From assembly GCA_937895975.1 (NCBI GenBank), contig CALBLG010000242.1, forward strand, positions 1-9,461: a DNA stretch of 9,461 nt. Reading direction: 5' to 3'. Under the pieces are notes generated by a model, which had not been told where the DNA came from, made no database searches, and worked only from the letters and a program-made list of their open reading frames with translations. Shown piece after piece: positions 1 to 7,356 of this stretch. This DNA is from an uncultured Slackia sp. (GTDB lineage Bacteria > Actinomycetota > Coriobacteriia > Coriobacteriales > Eggerthellaceae). A program made the position numbers and the translations under genes. Within the stretch, counting starts at the first letter, position 1, and the number at the start of each line of letters is the position of its first letter.

Positions 1-379
1 CCGCCATGGCGATGAGGAACAGCTTCTTCGCGTCGAATTTATTCACCAAGTAAGCGCACATCGCCGAAAACAAGCCCAGAGTGAAAATGTAACCCGTGGT
101 AATAAGCTGGCCCAGTTCGGCGCTTACCAGAAATTCATGCATCACCGCCGGCAGGGCGGCAATCATCATGGATTGGGAAATGCACGCCGCCGTGGTACCG
201 GCCATCATAATGCCCAGCACCAAACGTCGCTGAGCGGCAGGAAGGCCGTCGCGCTCGGCGCTATCCGCAGAAGCGCATGCCGATCTCTCGCCTTCGCGCG
301 CAACTTTGCGACCGCGCACGCTTTCCGCAATGCCGCGCACGCCTTCCCCATTGTTTTGTTCATCGTGATTCATATCCAT
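1..379 (-). CDS. MFS transporter, probable DHA2/EmrB-QacA type, N-terminal part only
   Basis: This is the first 126 codons of an inner-membrane transporter; the rest lies beyond the left edge. After a hydrophilic N-terminus of about 50 residues comes a hydrophobic helix (about 53-77) containing SQSMMIAALPAVMHEF. Next are QLITTGYIFTLGLF (about 91-104) and LVNKFDAKKLFLIAMA (about 111-126). The order 'ALPxI..F', 'Q.i.TgY.Lt.g' and a basic 'drf..kkLFl' loop is typical of the start of proton-driven drug exporters of the major facilitator superfamily, so export of a small molecule is likely but the substrate is unknown. The start is uncertain: ATG at 379 has only a weak Shine-Dalgarno (GCGGGC), a second in-frame ATG lies two codons in at 373, and the frame stays open upstream with in-frame GTG codons. 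The long polar N-terminus is unusual and may partly reflect a start that is set too early. The gene follows the Pip operon on the same strand but is separated from it by a terminator and 379 bases. Confidence 0.72.
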   Translation of the reverse strand, partial: MDMNHDEQNNGEGVRGIAESVRGRKVAREGERSACASADSAERDGLPAAQRRLVLGIMMAGTTAACISQSMMIAALPAVMHEFLVSAELGQLITTGYIFTLGLFSAMCAYLVNKFDAKKLFLIAMA

Positions 380-466
380 GCCCGCAATACTAGCAGCGGC
401 CGAGCGACGCGCCACCCGTCCCAACAAACCCACATCGCGCCGAAACCGAATCGCTATACCGTCGCT

Positions 467-660
467 GCAAGAAAAATTGCCCCCGAGTGGCAAGAATCCC
501 GAGTTTTGCAGCTCATTTCCCGAAACACGCAAGAGAATGCGGAACGAAACACCAGGTCAGGATTCTTGAGAGCCGCAAGACCTAGACCGCAAGCCCGAAA
601 TCTTCTGTATTTGCTCTGCAAAGCTCGGAATTCTTGCCACCAAAGGGGCTTTTTCCTTGC
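467..660. repeat. 194-bp element with 45-base inverted ends (MITE-like or dispersed repeat)
   Basis: The left arm 467-511 and right arm 616-660 are imperfect inverted repeats. Their inner 25 bases (487-511 and 616-640) match at 23 of 25 positions; over 45 bases, 35 match without gaps. The inner arm begins GTGGCAAGAAT and ends TTTGCAG. A third, shorter copy of the core (CAAGAATCC on the minus strand, 560-568) sits in the 104-base spacer, as do two CCGCAAG words 14 bases apart (573-579, 587-593). The pentamer GCAAG recurs on both strands through the element. No transposase and no obvious target-site duplication are seen. Short open frames on both strands start with the similar peptides GKNPEFC and GKNSELC only because the DNA arms are related; they are not convincing genes. 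It could be a non-autonomous mobile element, a dispersed palindromic repeat, or a structured RNA. Confidence 0.7.
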
Positions 661-692
661 GGAGCATGCCTTCGTCAAAAACGGCCCGCTAC

Positions 693-723
693 AGAAAGGG
701 CGCCGGCCTGCGACCGACGCCCC
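693..723 (-). terminator. Intrinsic terminator downstream of the Pip operon
   Basis: On the minus strand, arms 722-714 and 706-698 form a 9-bp GC-rich stem (GGGCGTCGG with CCGGCGCCC, one G-U pair) around a 7-base loop. TTTCTGT follows. It lies 36 bases past the TAA at 759-761, so it should end the two-gene Pip transcript before the inverted-repeat element and the MFS gene. Confidence 0.65.
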
Positions 724-758
724 ATATGGATTAGACCGCGGAGCCTAGACCATGAGAT

Positions 759-2939
759 TTACGCGATGTGCGATTTCTCGACTTGCTCTACGTACCAATT
801 GAGGAACTTCATGGTTGGGTTGCGCAACACCAAGCCCAACAATGCGAACGGCACCAGGTACAGCAGCGTGTAGCCGATTTGTATCCAGAAGTCGCCCTGG
901 TACACGCCGAACATGGCCGCGCGCATGGCATTGATCACGTGCGTGGCAGGCAGCCATACGCTGACGTCTTGGAAGAACTGCGGCAAAATGGCCAACGGGT
1001 ACGCGCCGCCTCCGCCTGCCACTTGCAAGATGAGCAGGATAACCGCGATGGCCTTGCCCAAGTTCGCAAACGACACCACCAACGTATAGATGATGAACGC
1101 GAACACCTGGCCGCCGATCCAGAACACCAGCAAATACAACAGCGGGTTGTTTGCCTGCACGCCCAGGAACAGCATATTGCCCACCGCGAGCAGCGTATCT
1201 TGGCAGAACGCGAGCAGCGACACAATGCCGAAGCGCCCCAGGAATTGCTGCGGCAACGAGATGCCGCCCAAATCTTCCTTGATTTTATCGGAAGGCATGG
1301 GGCGAATGGTAACCATGATGAGCAGCGCGCCAATCCACAACGCAAGCGTGGTGTACAGCGGCGACATAGCCGAGCCGAAGTTTTCCACCGGGAAGAGCGC
1401 CTGGCGATCGACCTGCACCGGGGCGGAAAGCGCCGTGGCGAGCTCGGACGCGTTGTCGCCGAGCACATCGCGCAGCAGCTCCACGTCGCCGCTGCTCAGC
1501 GCTTCGGTCATGCCCGCAGACAGTTCGCTGAGCTTGTTGGCGGCAACATCGAGCTCGTCTGCCGAGGCATCGAGCTTCGCCTTCGCGTCCCCAAGCTTGC
1601 CCGATACGGCGTCTGCCGAGCCAGAAAGCGACCCCGCCGCAGAATCGAGCTTGCCGGCGCTCGACGACAACAGCGACGCGGCATCGGTCACCGATGAAAC
1701 GAGCGTATCCAAATGCGGCTTCACATTTTGGTCGTAGTTCGATTTCGCATCGGCCACCTTCTGCTTCGCCTCGGAGATCTGCGCGTCGATCTCCGTGCGC
1801 ACCTCGCCCGTTGCGCTGCTGTAGCCCATATCGACAGCCGCACCTAAAAGTTGGCTCTGCAGGCCCTTCATTGCATCGCCCACGCCATCGAGCGACGAGG
1901 CCGCAAGCTCGAGCGATTCCTTGTATTCGGCAGGTACGTCGCCTTCGAGCCCACGCAGGGCTTTAGCCATGGCGTAGTAGTTGTCGGCCTGATCGCCCAT
2001 GTCGCTCGCCTGCTGATTCAGCGCGTCTTGCACGCTTTCCTGTGTGGCATTCGCCGAATCGAGCGCGTTGTCGATTTGGGTCGACACGTCTTGCAGCTGG
2101 TCCGAGCTCGACTGCAAAGCTTGCGACAATGCGTTCGCGGACACGCGCATGGCTTCGGATATATCGCTCGCCGACGACTTCATTTCGCCCACTTTGCCGG
2201 CGACGTCTTCGGCCGACCCCTTCGCCGACGAAAGCAGCGACGACGAGCTGGAAATAAGGTCTTGCGACGAGGTGAGCACCGAAGAGTACGTGCGCATGAC
2301 CGATGACGCCTTCGTCATCTGCGACGACAACACGCCCACATGGTTGGCCAAATCGCCTATGCGGCCGTCGACGTCGGAATTATCGGCGTACGTCACCAGG
2401 CTCTGCGCAAGCGAGAGCGCAGTATCGGACAGCGTTTCGGTGAACACCTGGTTCACCTGCACCGAGATGGTGTCGGCACCTTGGTCGGTCACCTTCGGCG
2501 AAATGGCGTTTTTCTTCTCGTTGGAGTAGTAGATGATCTTCGCGTGCTGCACGTCATCGGAATAAAACGTCATCATGTCGCGACTGAAACTCTCGGGAAT
2601 CACGACCGCCGCGTAATACTTGCCCGACTTCGCGCCGTCGATGGCGTCTTCCTCGTCGGTGAACACCCATTTGATTTGGTTGTTCGCGCGCAACGCCGAA
2701 ACCACTTGCTCGCCGATGTTGATGTTCACGGGAATAAGGTCGCTCTCGTAGCCTTCATCGACGCTCGCCACGGCGATCTTCAGGTTGCCCGTGTTCCCGA
2801 ACACATCCCACGCGGCAATCATGTTGTACCACGAGAAAATGGACGGCAGCGCGATAAGGCCCAGCACGATGATGCCCGTCACCACGTTGCCCCGCAGACG
2901 CTTCAAATCGCCCACGAACAGCTTCCATACCTTCTTCAT
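759..2939 (-). CDS. YhgE/Pip family membrane protein, second gene of the pair (726 aa)
   Basis: A large membrane protein of the YhgE/Pip group, named after the Lactococcus phage infection protein and related in layout to YueB/EsaA and to ABC-2-type permeases. The function of the family is poorly defined; roles as phage receptors and links to type VII secretion are known for relatives. One helix spans about residues 19-41, followed by the family signature WDVFGNTGNLKIAV (44-57). An extracellular region of about 480 residues comes next, very rich in Ser, Ala and Asp with coiled-coil-like stretches between about 190 and 500. Starting at GSAMSP (M525) there are about five membrane segments to residue 706, including the C-terminal signature GAYPLAILPQFF and the ALPxTHVINAMR-type motif. 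ATG at 2939 overlaps the upstream stop as ATGA. AAGGCGGTGAT, close to the 16S complement, ends 5 bases before the start, so translation is probably coupled yet independently strong. No ATPase, WXG100 or EssC gene is nearby, so a type VII role is not supported here. Confidence 0.92.
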   Translation of the reverse strand: MKKVWKLFVGDLKRLRGNVVTGIIVLGLIALPSIFSWYNMIAAWDVFGNTGNLKIAVASVDEGYESDLIPVNINIGEQVVSALRANNQIKWVFTDEEDAIDGAKSGKYYAAVVIPESFSRDMMTFYSDDVQHAKIIYYSNEKKNAISPKVTDQGADTISVQVNQVFTETLSDTALSLAQSLVTYADNSDVDGRIGDLANHVGVLSSQMTKASSVMRTYSSVLTSSQDLISSSSSLLSSAKGSAEDVAGKVGEMKSSASDISEAMRVSANALSQALQSSSDQLQDVSTQIDNALDSANATQESVQDALNQQASDMGDQADNYYAMAKALRGLEGDVPAEYKESLELAASSLDGVGDAMKGLQSQLLGAAVDMGYSSATGEVRTEIDAQISEAKQKVADAKSNYDQNVKPHLDTLVSSVTDAASLLSSSAGKLDSAAGSLSGSADAVSGKLGDAKAKLDASADELDVAANKLSELSAGMTEALSSGDVELLRDVLGDNASELATALSAPVQVDRQALFPVENFGSAMSPLYTTLALWIGALLIMVTIRPMPSDKIKEDLGGISLPQQFLGRFGIVSLLAFCQDTLLAVGNMLFLGVQANNPLLYLLVFWIGGQVFAFIIYTLVVSFANLGKAIAVILLILQVAGGGGAYPLAILPQFFQDVSVWLPATHVINAMRAAMFGVYQGDFWIQIGYTLLYLVPFALLGLVLRNPTMKFLNWYVEQVEKSHIA

Positions 2940-5845
2940 CGCGCATCACCGCCTTTCACGTTCGGGCCGCCTTCCGATGCATCGTCGCCCATATCGAAAT
3001 CGTCAGCGGGCACGTCGAAACCGGAGCCCAATGCATCGTCTTTCAAAAACGCCTCGACCTCTTCCGCAGAGGGCGCCGCGTGCGCGCCGCGCTTCTCGAA
3101 AGCCTCCTCGACGCACGCGGGCGCACTCCCCTCAATCGTCCCGACGCCAGAGTCGGGTTGCGACGCCGATTGCGCGACCGCAGCAACGGGCACGCGCACG
3201 CGCTCATTTTCGGCGCCGACCGCAACCGACGTGGCATAGCCCACCGTTGGCACGCCATGCTCCATATGCTCGACATCGACTTCCACATTATTGCGGGCCG
3301 CGAACAACGTGCGCAACTCCTCGTCGCTCATCGCGTTCAGCGCGGCTTGGCGCTCGAGGCTGTCTTTGACATGCTCGACGATAATGAGAAACGCGATGAC
3401 CGCGATAAGCCACACGAGCCACACCGTAAGCACGACGACCTTCTTGCCCGGCGACCACAACGCCATGGACATGGTGAACACCACGGGCACCGCAATGCCC
3501 ACGATCCAAGCGCCGCGCTTGAGGTTCGGGTACATGCGCATGAAACGCTCGGTATGCTCGGCGAGGTATGCGCGGAACTCCTCGTGGTTGCTCATCACAC
3601 GAATGATTTGCGATGTGCGGTAACGGCGTTCGGGCAGCTGCACCTCCTCGCAATTCACGATGTCGGTTTCGGCAAGCTGCTTGGCGAACATGCGGTTCAA
3701 GTTCGTCAAATACGGGCGCGCGAACACGCCGATGGCCAAAAACACCGCGAAGAACAGCGCCAGCATGCCAAGGCAATGCAGCCACGTGTTGCCATAGAAG
3801 CCGCAAATGCACTCGCGCATCGCGTTGATGCCATACGTGAACGGGAACACGGGGTACACCGCCTGGAAGAAACTCGTGGTGAGCTCGACCGGGTACAAGC
3901 CGGTGGCGCCCGGGATTTGCACGAAAATCAAGATGACGCACAGGCCCTTGCCCACATGCTGCAGCGATGTGGACAAGGCGTACTGGATGGCCAGGTACGT
4001 GAGCGAGCACGCCACGGCCGTCGCATAGAACGCCGGCGCGTTAATCGTCTGCACGCCCAGCAACAAACAACCCGTCACGCACACGATGGCCTGCAGTGAC
4101 ACCATGATGGCGAACAGGATGCCGCGGCCCAAGAAACGCTGCGCAACGGTGAGGTTGCGAATGCCGGCCTCGTCAACCTCGACATGCATGATGACCATCA
4201 GCATGAACACGCCGATCCACAGCGTAAGATTGATGAACAGCGGCGACATGGCCGAGCCGTAGGCGTTCAGCGGGTAAAGCTGCTCGGTTTCCAACTGGGT
4301 GGGCGATTGCATGAAGTCGGCGATTTTTTCCACGTCAAGCTTGCCATCGCTGCCAAACAACTCGTCAAGCGCGCCCGACGTGGACAGCGCCACCACGTCG
4401 GTGCGCACGGTGTCGATGTCGTGCTGCACGTCGGCGACCAGGCTGTCGGTTTGGCCGAGCGCGTCGCTTGTGGTGCCCAGCGTGGAAATAAGCTGGTCAA
4501 GCACGGCGGAAGTTTGGTCGATCAGCGACGTTTGCGCGGCCACCGTGCCCGAAAGCGTTCCCGTGGTGGTGGCGATGCCGGCCAAGCCCTTGCTCACCTG
4601 AGGAATGACATTCTGCGAGAGATTGTTGTTGTAATCGGTCACATACCCGATGGAAGCTTGCACGCTGCTGTTGATGCTGTCGGACGATTTCGCCGTGGCG
4701 CTTGCCGAATTGGCGATGCTTTGCGCGAGCGCGTTCAGCGACGACACGTTGTGCGACGCGTTCGTGTTCGATTGAGAAAGCGTGGCGATGGCCGAATTGA
4801 GCGCCGCCTTCTGCTCGTCCGACAGGGACGCGTCGGCAGCGGCCGTATCGGCGATTTCTTGCAACCGCTTGATGAGCTTGTCGTTGCTTTCGACCACGCC
4901 CTGCGCCGTGCCGCATGCGCCCTCGACGGCGCCCTGAGCCGCGCCAACCTTGCCCGACACAACGCTTACCAGGTAGTTCGCGTTCGACGACGCCGAAGAA
5001 ACAAGCGTCAGCCCGCTATTGAGCGCCGTCACCGTTTGGGACGAAAAACCCGTGAGGTCGGTATTCACGGTTGCGGCAAGCGCCGATGCCTGCGAAAGCG
5101 CGAGCGCCATGTCGCCGATTTCGCGGCGCGCGTCAGAAAGCGACGCCTTGGCGTCGTTCGCCTTGGCGATGGCATCGTTGGAAGCGGCCGACAACTCGGA
5201 AAGGCTCGTGCGCGCGTCGGAAAGGTTGCCGTCGACCTTGTCCATCTGCTGGGCCACGCTGGCCTTCGATGCGTCGAACGATTCCTGCGATTCGGCGATT
5301 TTATCGTTCAGCGTTTCGGCGACCACCGAAGAAACCGTGGAAACGAACGTGTCGTTGATGGTGTTGTCGAGCGTAGAGGCTCCCGTATCGGTAATCTTCG
5401 GCGCCACGGGGTTCATCTTCTCGTTCACGTAATACTCGAGCTTGGGCGCCTGAAAATCGCCGGAAAGCAGCGTGGTCATGTTCTCGCTGAAATTCGAGGG
5501 AATCACGAATGCCGCGTACACCTCGCCGGACGACACCTTTGCCATGGCGTCGTCACGATTGGTGAATTCCCAGCCCAATTGCGTATTTTCATGCAGCTGA
5601 TCGACGATCTGATCGCCCAATTGCAAATCGCCCAGTAAGTCGTTTTCGGCGCCCTCGTCTTCGTTCACCACGCAAATCGTCAAATTGCCCGTGTTGTTGT
5701 ACGGGTTCCAAAAACCCACCACGTTGAACCAGGTGTATAACGACGGCAGCAAAATGAGCGCCCCCAAAACCACCCAGCTCGCCGGGGCTTTCGCAATTCG
5801 CTTCAAATCGCGGCAAAACACGCGAAATACGTTGTGCACGCGCAT
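2936..5845 (-). CDS. YhgE/Pip family membrane protein with extra C-terminal membrane and acidic domain (969 aa)
   Basis: First gene of the Pip pair. It has an N-terminal helix at about 22-44, then FWNPYNNTGNLTICVV (from 45), and a long extracellular region to about 530 with many Ser/Ala/Asn heptad-like stretches. About five membrane segments run from GSAMSP (M533) to about 715, including GLYPVELTTSFF and FPFTYGINAMR. The family usually ends there. This protein continues for about 250 residues: a charged linker, two further membrane helices (about 778-799 and 805-827) and an Asp/Glu-rich cytoplasmic tail of about 140 residues ending GGDAR. It is therefore clearly longer than its 726-residue partner. 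AAGGAG (5846-5851) directly abuts the ATG at 5845 with no spacing, so the GTG two codons in (5839; VHNVFRVF) is the more likely start, giving 967 aa and matching the usual family N-terminus. The stop overlaps the next gene's start by 4 bases. Both proteins probably form one complex; the substrate or signal is unknown. Confidence 0.92.
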   Translation of the reverse strand: MRVHNVFRVFCRDLKRIAKAPASWVVLGALILLPSLYTWFNVVGFWNPYNNTGNLTICVVNEDEGAENDLLGDLQLGDQIVDQLHENTQLGWEFTNRDDAMAKVSSGEVYAAFVIPSNFSENMTTLLSGDFQAPKLEYYVNEKMNPVAPKITDTGASTLDNTINDTFVSTVSSVVAETLNDKIAESQESFDASKASVAQQMDKVDGNLSDARTSLSELSAASNDAIAKANDAKASLSDARREIGDMALALSQASALAATVNTDLTGFSSQTVTALNSGLTLVSSASSNANYLVSVVSGKVGAAQGAVEGACGTAQGVVESNDKLIKRLQEIADTAAADASLSDEQKAALNSAIATLSQSNTNASHNVSSLNALAQSIANSASATAKSSDSINSSVQASIGYVTDYNNNLSQNVIPQVSKGLAGIATTTGTLSGTVAAQTSLIDQTSAVLDQLISTLGTTSDALGQTDSLVADVQHDIDTVRTDVVALSTSGALDELFGSDGKLDVEKIADFMQSPTQLETEQLYPLNAYGSAMSPLFINLTLWIGVFMLMVIMHVEVDEAGIRNLTVAQRFLGRGILFAIMVSLQAIVCVTGCLLLGVQTINAPAFYATAVACSLTYLAIQYALSTSLQHVGKGLCVILIFVQIPGATGLYPVELTTSFFQAVYPVFPFTYGINAMRECICGFYGNTWLHCLGMLALFFAVFLAIGVFARPYLTNLNRMFAKQLAETDIVNCEEVQLPERRYRTSQIIRVMSNHEEFRAYLAEHTERFMRMYPNLKRGAWIVGIAVPVVFTMSMALWSPGKKVVVLTVWLVWLIAVIAFLIIVEHVKDSLERQAALNAMSDEELRTLFAARNNVEVDVEHMEHGVPTVGYATSVAVGAENERVRVPVAAVAQSASQPDSGVGTIEGSAPACVEEAFEKRGAHAAPSAEEVEAFLKDDALGSGFDVPADDFDMGDDASEGGPNVKGGDAR

Positions 5846-6098
5846 CTCCTTCAGTCAATCTATCCTGGACCCAGCCTGGCCCGGCCATGCCGCGCACGGG
5901 CGCGGCGGTTATTCAACCCGTCGATTCTATCGAAACCCCTTGTGGAAGCCCTAACCGACGATTGTTGTTACACGTTTGTTGCCTAACTGAAGAATTGTAC
6001 GATGCGCGGGAGCCATACGCGATGACTACGCGAAAGATTCCCTTGATGATTCATGAGGGGCCCGCCGCCGTCTGAGCTTGGCCAGCCGACAAAATGCA
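5846..6098 (-). promoter_or_regulatory. Leader and presumed promoter region of the Pip operon
   Basis: This gene-free stretch must contain the Pip operon promoter, unless the operon is read through from the threonine aldolase gene. I see no good -35/-10 pair. The best -10-like word is TAGAAT on the minus strand within the small palindrome TCGATtctATCGA (about 5929-5941), with no convincing -35 box. Nearer the gene, 5889-5895 and 5900-5906 form a perfect 7-bp GC stem (GCCGCGC with GCGCGGC) around a 4-base loop, which would lie in the untranslated leader. AAGGAG at 5846-5851 is the ribosome binding site. No gene is supported here on either strand. Confidence 0.35.
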
Positions 6099-6174
6099 GT
6101 CGAGGGACCCGGGCGTATGCATGTCGAGATGCTGCGCAGCTTATGGAGACATGCATGCGTCCAGGCCCCTCGAC
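6099..6174. repeat. Long palindrome with 27-base arms and 22-base loop
   Basis: Arms 6099-6125 and 6148-6174 match as inverted repeats at 23 of 27 positions. All four differences are transitions, so in RNA two become G-U pairs on one strand and the other two on the opposite strand. The loop contains the perfect small palindrome GCTGCGCAGC (6131-6140). It lies 18 bases beyond the threonine aldolase stop and could end or stabilise that minus-strand transcript; the run after the stem (TGCATTTTG on the minus strand) is too weak for a classical intrinsic terminator. It overlaps the 62-bp repeat at 6122-6184. Confidence 0.75.
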
Positions 6175-6184
6175 GGACCAGGTC
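6122..6184. repeat. 62-bp repeat, copy B, 3' of the threonine aldolase gene
   Basis: Related in the same orientation to 7357-7418. The first 34 bases match at 28 positions (shared words ATGCT, CAGCTTATG, CATGCA), and the last 17 at 15 positions (TCGACG.ACCAGGTC). Read on the minus strand, it begins GACCTGGTCCGTCGAGGG exactly 8 bases after the TAG stop of the aldolase gene (6193-6195). Copy A has the same 8-base distance to its own TAG. Most differences between the copies are G/A or C/T changes. Confidence 0.7.
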
Positions 6185-6192
6185 AAACACCG

Positions 6193-7233
6193 CTATTCAG
6201 GCAAACCTTCAATCGCCGCCACCACGGCGTCGACCTCGGCATCGGTCGTAGCCCAGCTGGTGCAGAAGCGAACCATGTTGCCGTCATCGGCCGCCTTGCC
6301 CTCGAATTCCACGATGCACACCTCGCCCAAAGCCGCCAGTTGCGCATCGGAGACGACGGCGAATTGCTGGTTGGTAGGGCTTGCGGGCTCGACGAGCAGG
6401 CCGCGAGCGGAAAGCGCCGCCTTAATGCGCATGGCCTGCGCCACCGCCGTTTTGCCGATTTCGAAATAGCGCCCGTCTTCGAACAGCTTTGCGAATTGGA
6501 TGCCCAACAGCCACCCCTTGGCGAGCATCGTGCCCGCCTGCTTCATGGAATTGCGGAAATACGGGGCAATGGCCGAGTTCGTAATGACCATGGCCTCGCC
6601 GAACAGCGCGCCGCACTTCGTGCCGCCGATATAGAAGGCATCGGAGAGGCGGGCGATATCGGGCAGCGTCACGTCGTTGCCCTCGGCCGCCAAGCCATAG
6701 GCCAGGCGTGCGCCATCGATGAACAGATACATGCCGAATTCGTCGCAGACCGCGCGCAGCGCTTCGAGCTCTGCCAGCGAATACACCGTACCCGATTCGG
6801 ACGGGAATGAGATGTACGCCATGCGCGGCACCGTGACGTGCTCGGGCACGGGGCTTTCCGCATAGCCCGCCGCGACAGCGCGCAAATCGGCTGCATCGAG
6901 CTTGCCGTCGCGCGCGGGCACCGTTTCGCATTTGTGGCCGATATGTTCGGTCGCGCCGGTTTCATGCACGTTGATGTGCCCGCATTCGGCGCACACTGCG
7001 CTTTCCCACGGACGCAGCGCATGCGCGATAAACGCCACGTTCGCCTGCGTGCCGCCCACGATGTAATGTACGGCCGCATCGGGGCATGCGGCGGCTTCCT
7101 TAATGAACATCGAGGCGCGCTCGCACCACTCGTCAAGCTCGTAGCCCGCATACGCGTCGGCATTGGTCTCCTGCAAGGTATCGAGAATCTCGGGGATGGC
7201 CCCATGGCAATAATCGTTGTTCAACCGAATCAT
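6193..7233 (-). CDS. Low-specificity L-threonine aldolase-like PLP enzyme (346 aa)
   Basis: A fold-type I pyridoxal-phosphate enzyme of the threonine aldolase/beta-eliminating lyase group, which typically cleaves L-threonine or L-allo-threonine to glycine and acetaldehyde in the cytoplasm. Visible motifs: an N-terminal RLNNDYCHGAIPEIL resembling the family's 'sDnt.g.hp.il'; GGTQANVAF; CGHINVHETGATE, the region with the PLP-stacking His; the cofactor-binding DGARLAYG (D173, R176); and YIGGTKCGALFGEA with K206 as the likely Schiff-base lysine. The length fits the family. The open frame extends 43 codons upstream to 7362, but that extension runs through the terminator hairpin and has no family resemblance. 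ATG at 7233 has AAAGGA 9 bases upstream and starts the conserved domain, so I choose it. It seems to be a single-gene unit. The symbol ltaE is avoided because specificity cannot be told from sequence and some members are beta-eliminating lyases. Confidence 0.9.
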   Translation of the reverse strand: MIRLNNDYCHGAIPEILDTLQETNADAYAGYELDEWCERASMFIKEAAACPDAAVHYIVGGTQANVAFIAHALRPWESAVCAECGHINVHETGATEHIGHKCETVPARDGKLDAADLRAVAAGYAESPVPEHVTVPRMAYISFPSESGTVYSLAELEALRAVCDEFGMYLFIDGARLAYGLAAEGNDVTLPDIARLSDAFYIGGTKCGALFGEAMVITNSAIAPYFRNSMKQAGTMLAKGWLLGIQFAKLFEDGRYFEIGKTAVAQAMRIKAALSARGLLVEPASPTNQQFAVVSDAQLAALGEVCIVEFEGKAADDGNMVRFCTSWATTDAEVDAVVAAIEGLPE

Positions 7234-7262
7234 GAATGCATGTCCTTTCCTCAAACGAGGCC

Positions 7263-7291
7263 ATGATACAGAAAAAGCCGCAGTGCGGAAA
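7263..7291 (-). promoter_or_regulatory. Candidate promoter of the threonine aldolase gene, inside the upstream terminator
   Basis: On the minus strand TATCAT (7268-7263) could be a -10 box, with TTTCCG (7291-7286) as a weak -35 box 17 bases away. The -35 box would sit in the loop of the terminator hairpin 7273-7306. Only 39 bases separate that hairpin from the ATG, so a promoter for this gene must overlap the hairpin, lie upstream of it, or be absent (read-through). Only the -10 resembles consensus well. Confidence 0.3.
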
Positions 7292-7306
7292 CGCACTGCG
7301 GCTTTT
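7273..7306 (-). terminator. Strong intrinsic terminator of the PASTA-like gene
   Basis: A perfect 15-bp stem joins 7273-7287 with 7292-7306 around a GAAA/TTTC loop. On the minus strand the stem closes with GGCTTTTTCTG, a good U-run. On the plus strand the run is interrupted (CTTTTGGG), so it mainly serves leftward transcription from the gene ending at 7427. Confidence 0.9.
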
Positions 7307-7356
7307 GGGAACGCCTCGGCGACGATAAGCCAGCCGAAAAGTGAGGGGCGCACGCG

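Noticed and set aside
454..678. A 74-codon minus-strand open frame across the 194-bp element
   Set aside because: Its coding potential follows from the repeat DNA itself; the opposite strand encodes a similar peptide because of the inverted arms. No good start signal.
137..748. A 203-codon plus-strand open frame over the MFS start and the inverted-repeat element
   Set aside because: It is antisense to a convincing MFS N-terminus, crosses the repeat element and terminator, and has no recognisable domain.
768..1697. A 309-codon open frame on the plus strand opposite the second Pip gene
   Set aside because: Same antisense artefact: low-complexity basic product, no ribosome binding site logic, and the minus-strand gene carries conserved membrane signatures here.
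1360..4260. Near-identical DNA around 1360-1375 and 4240-4260
   Set aside because: This is the shared GSAMSP coding motif at the start of the C-terminal membrane region of the two Pip paralogues, not a mobile repeat.
4184..5638. A 484-codon open frame on the plus strand, antisense to the first Pip gene
   Set aside because: Its product is Arg/His/Gly-rich with no family resemblance. It mirrors the codon bias of the real minus-strand gene, which has clear motifs.
5887..6075. A 62-codon plus-strand open frame in the Pip leader region
   Set aside because: No ribosome binding site, no homology recognised, and it overlaps the palindromic leader; treated as noncoding.
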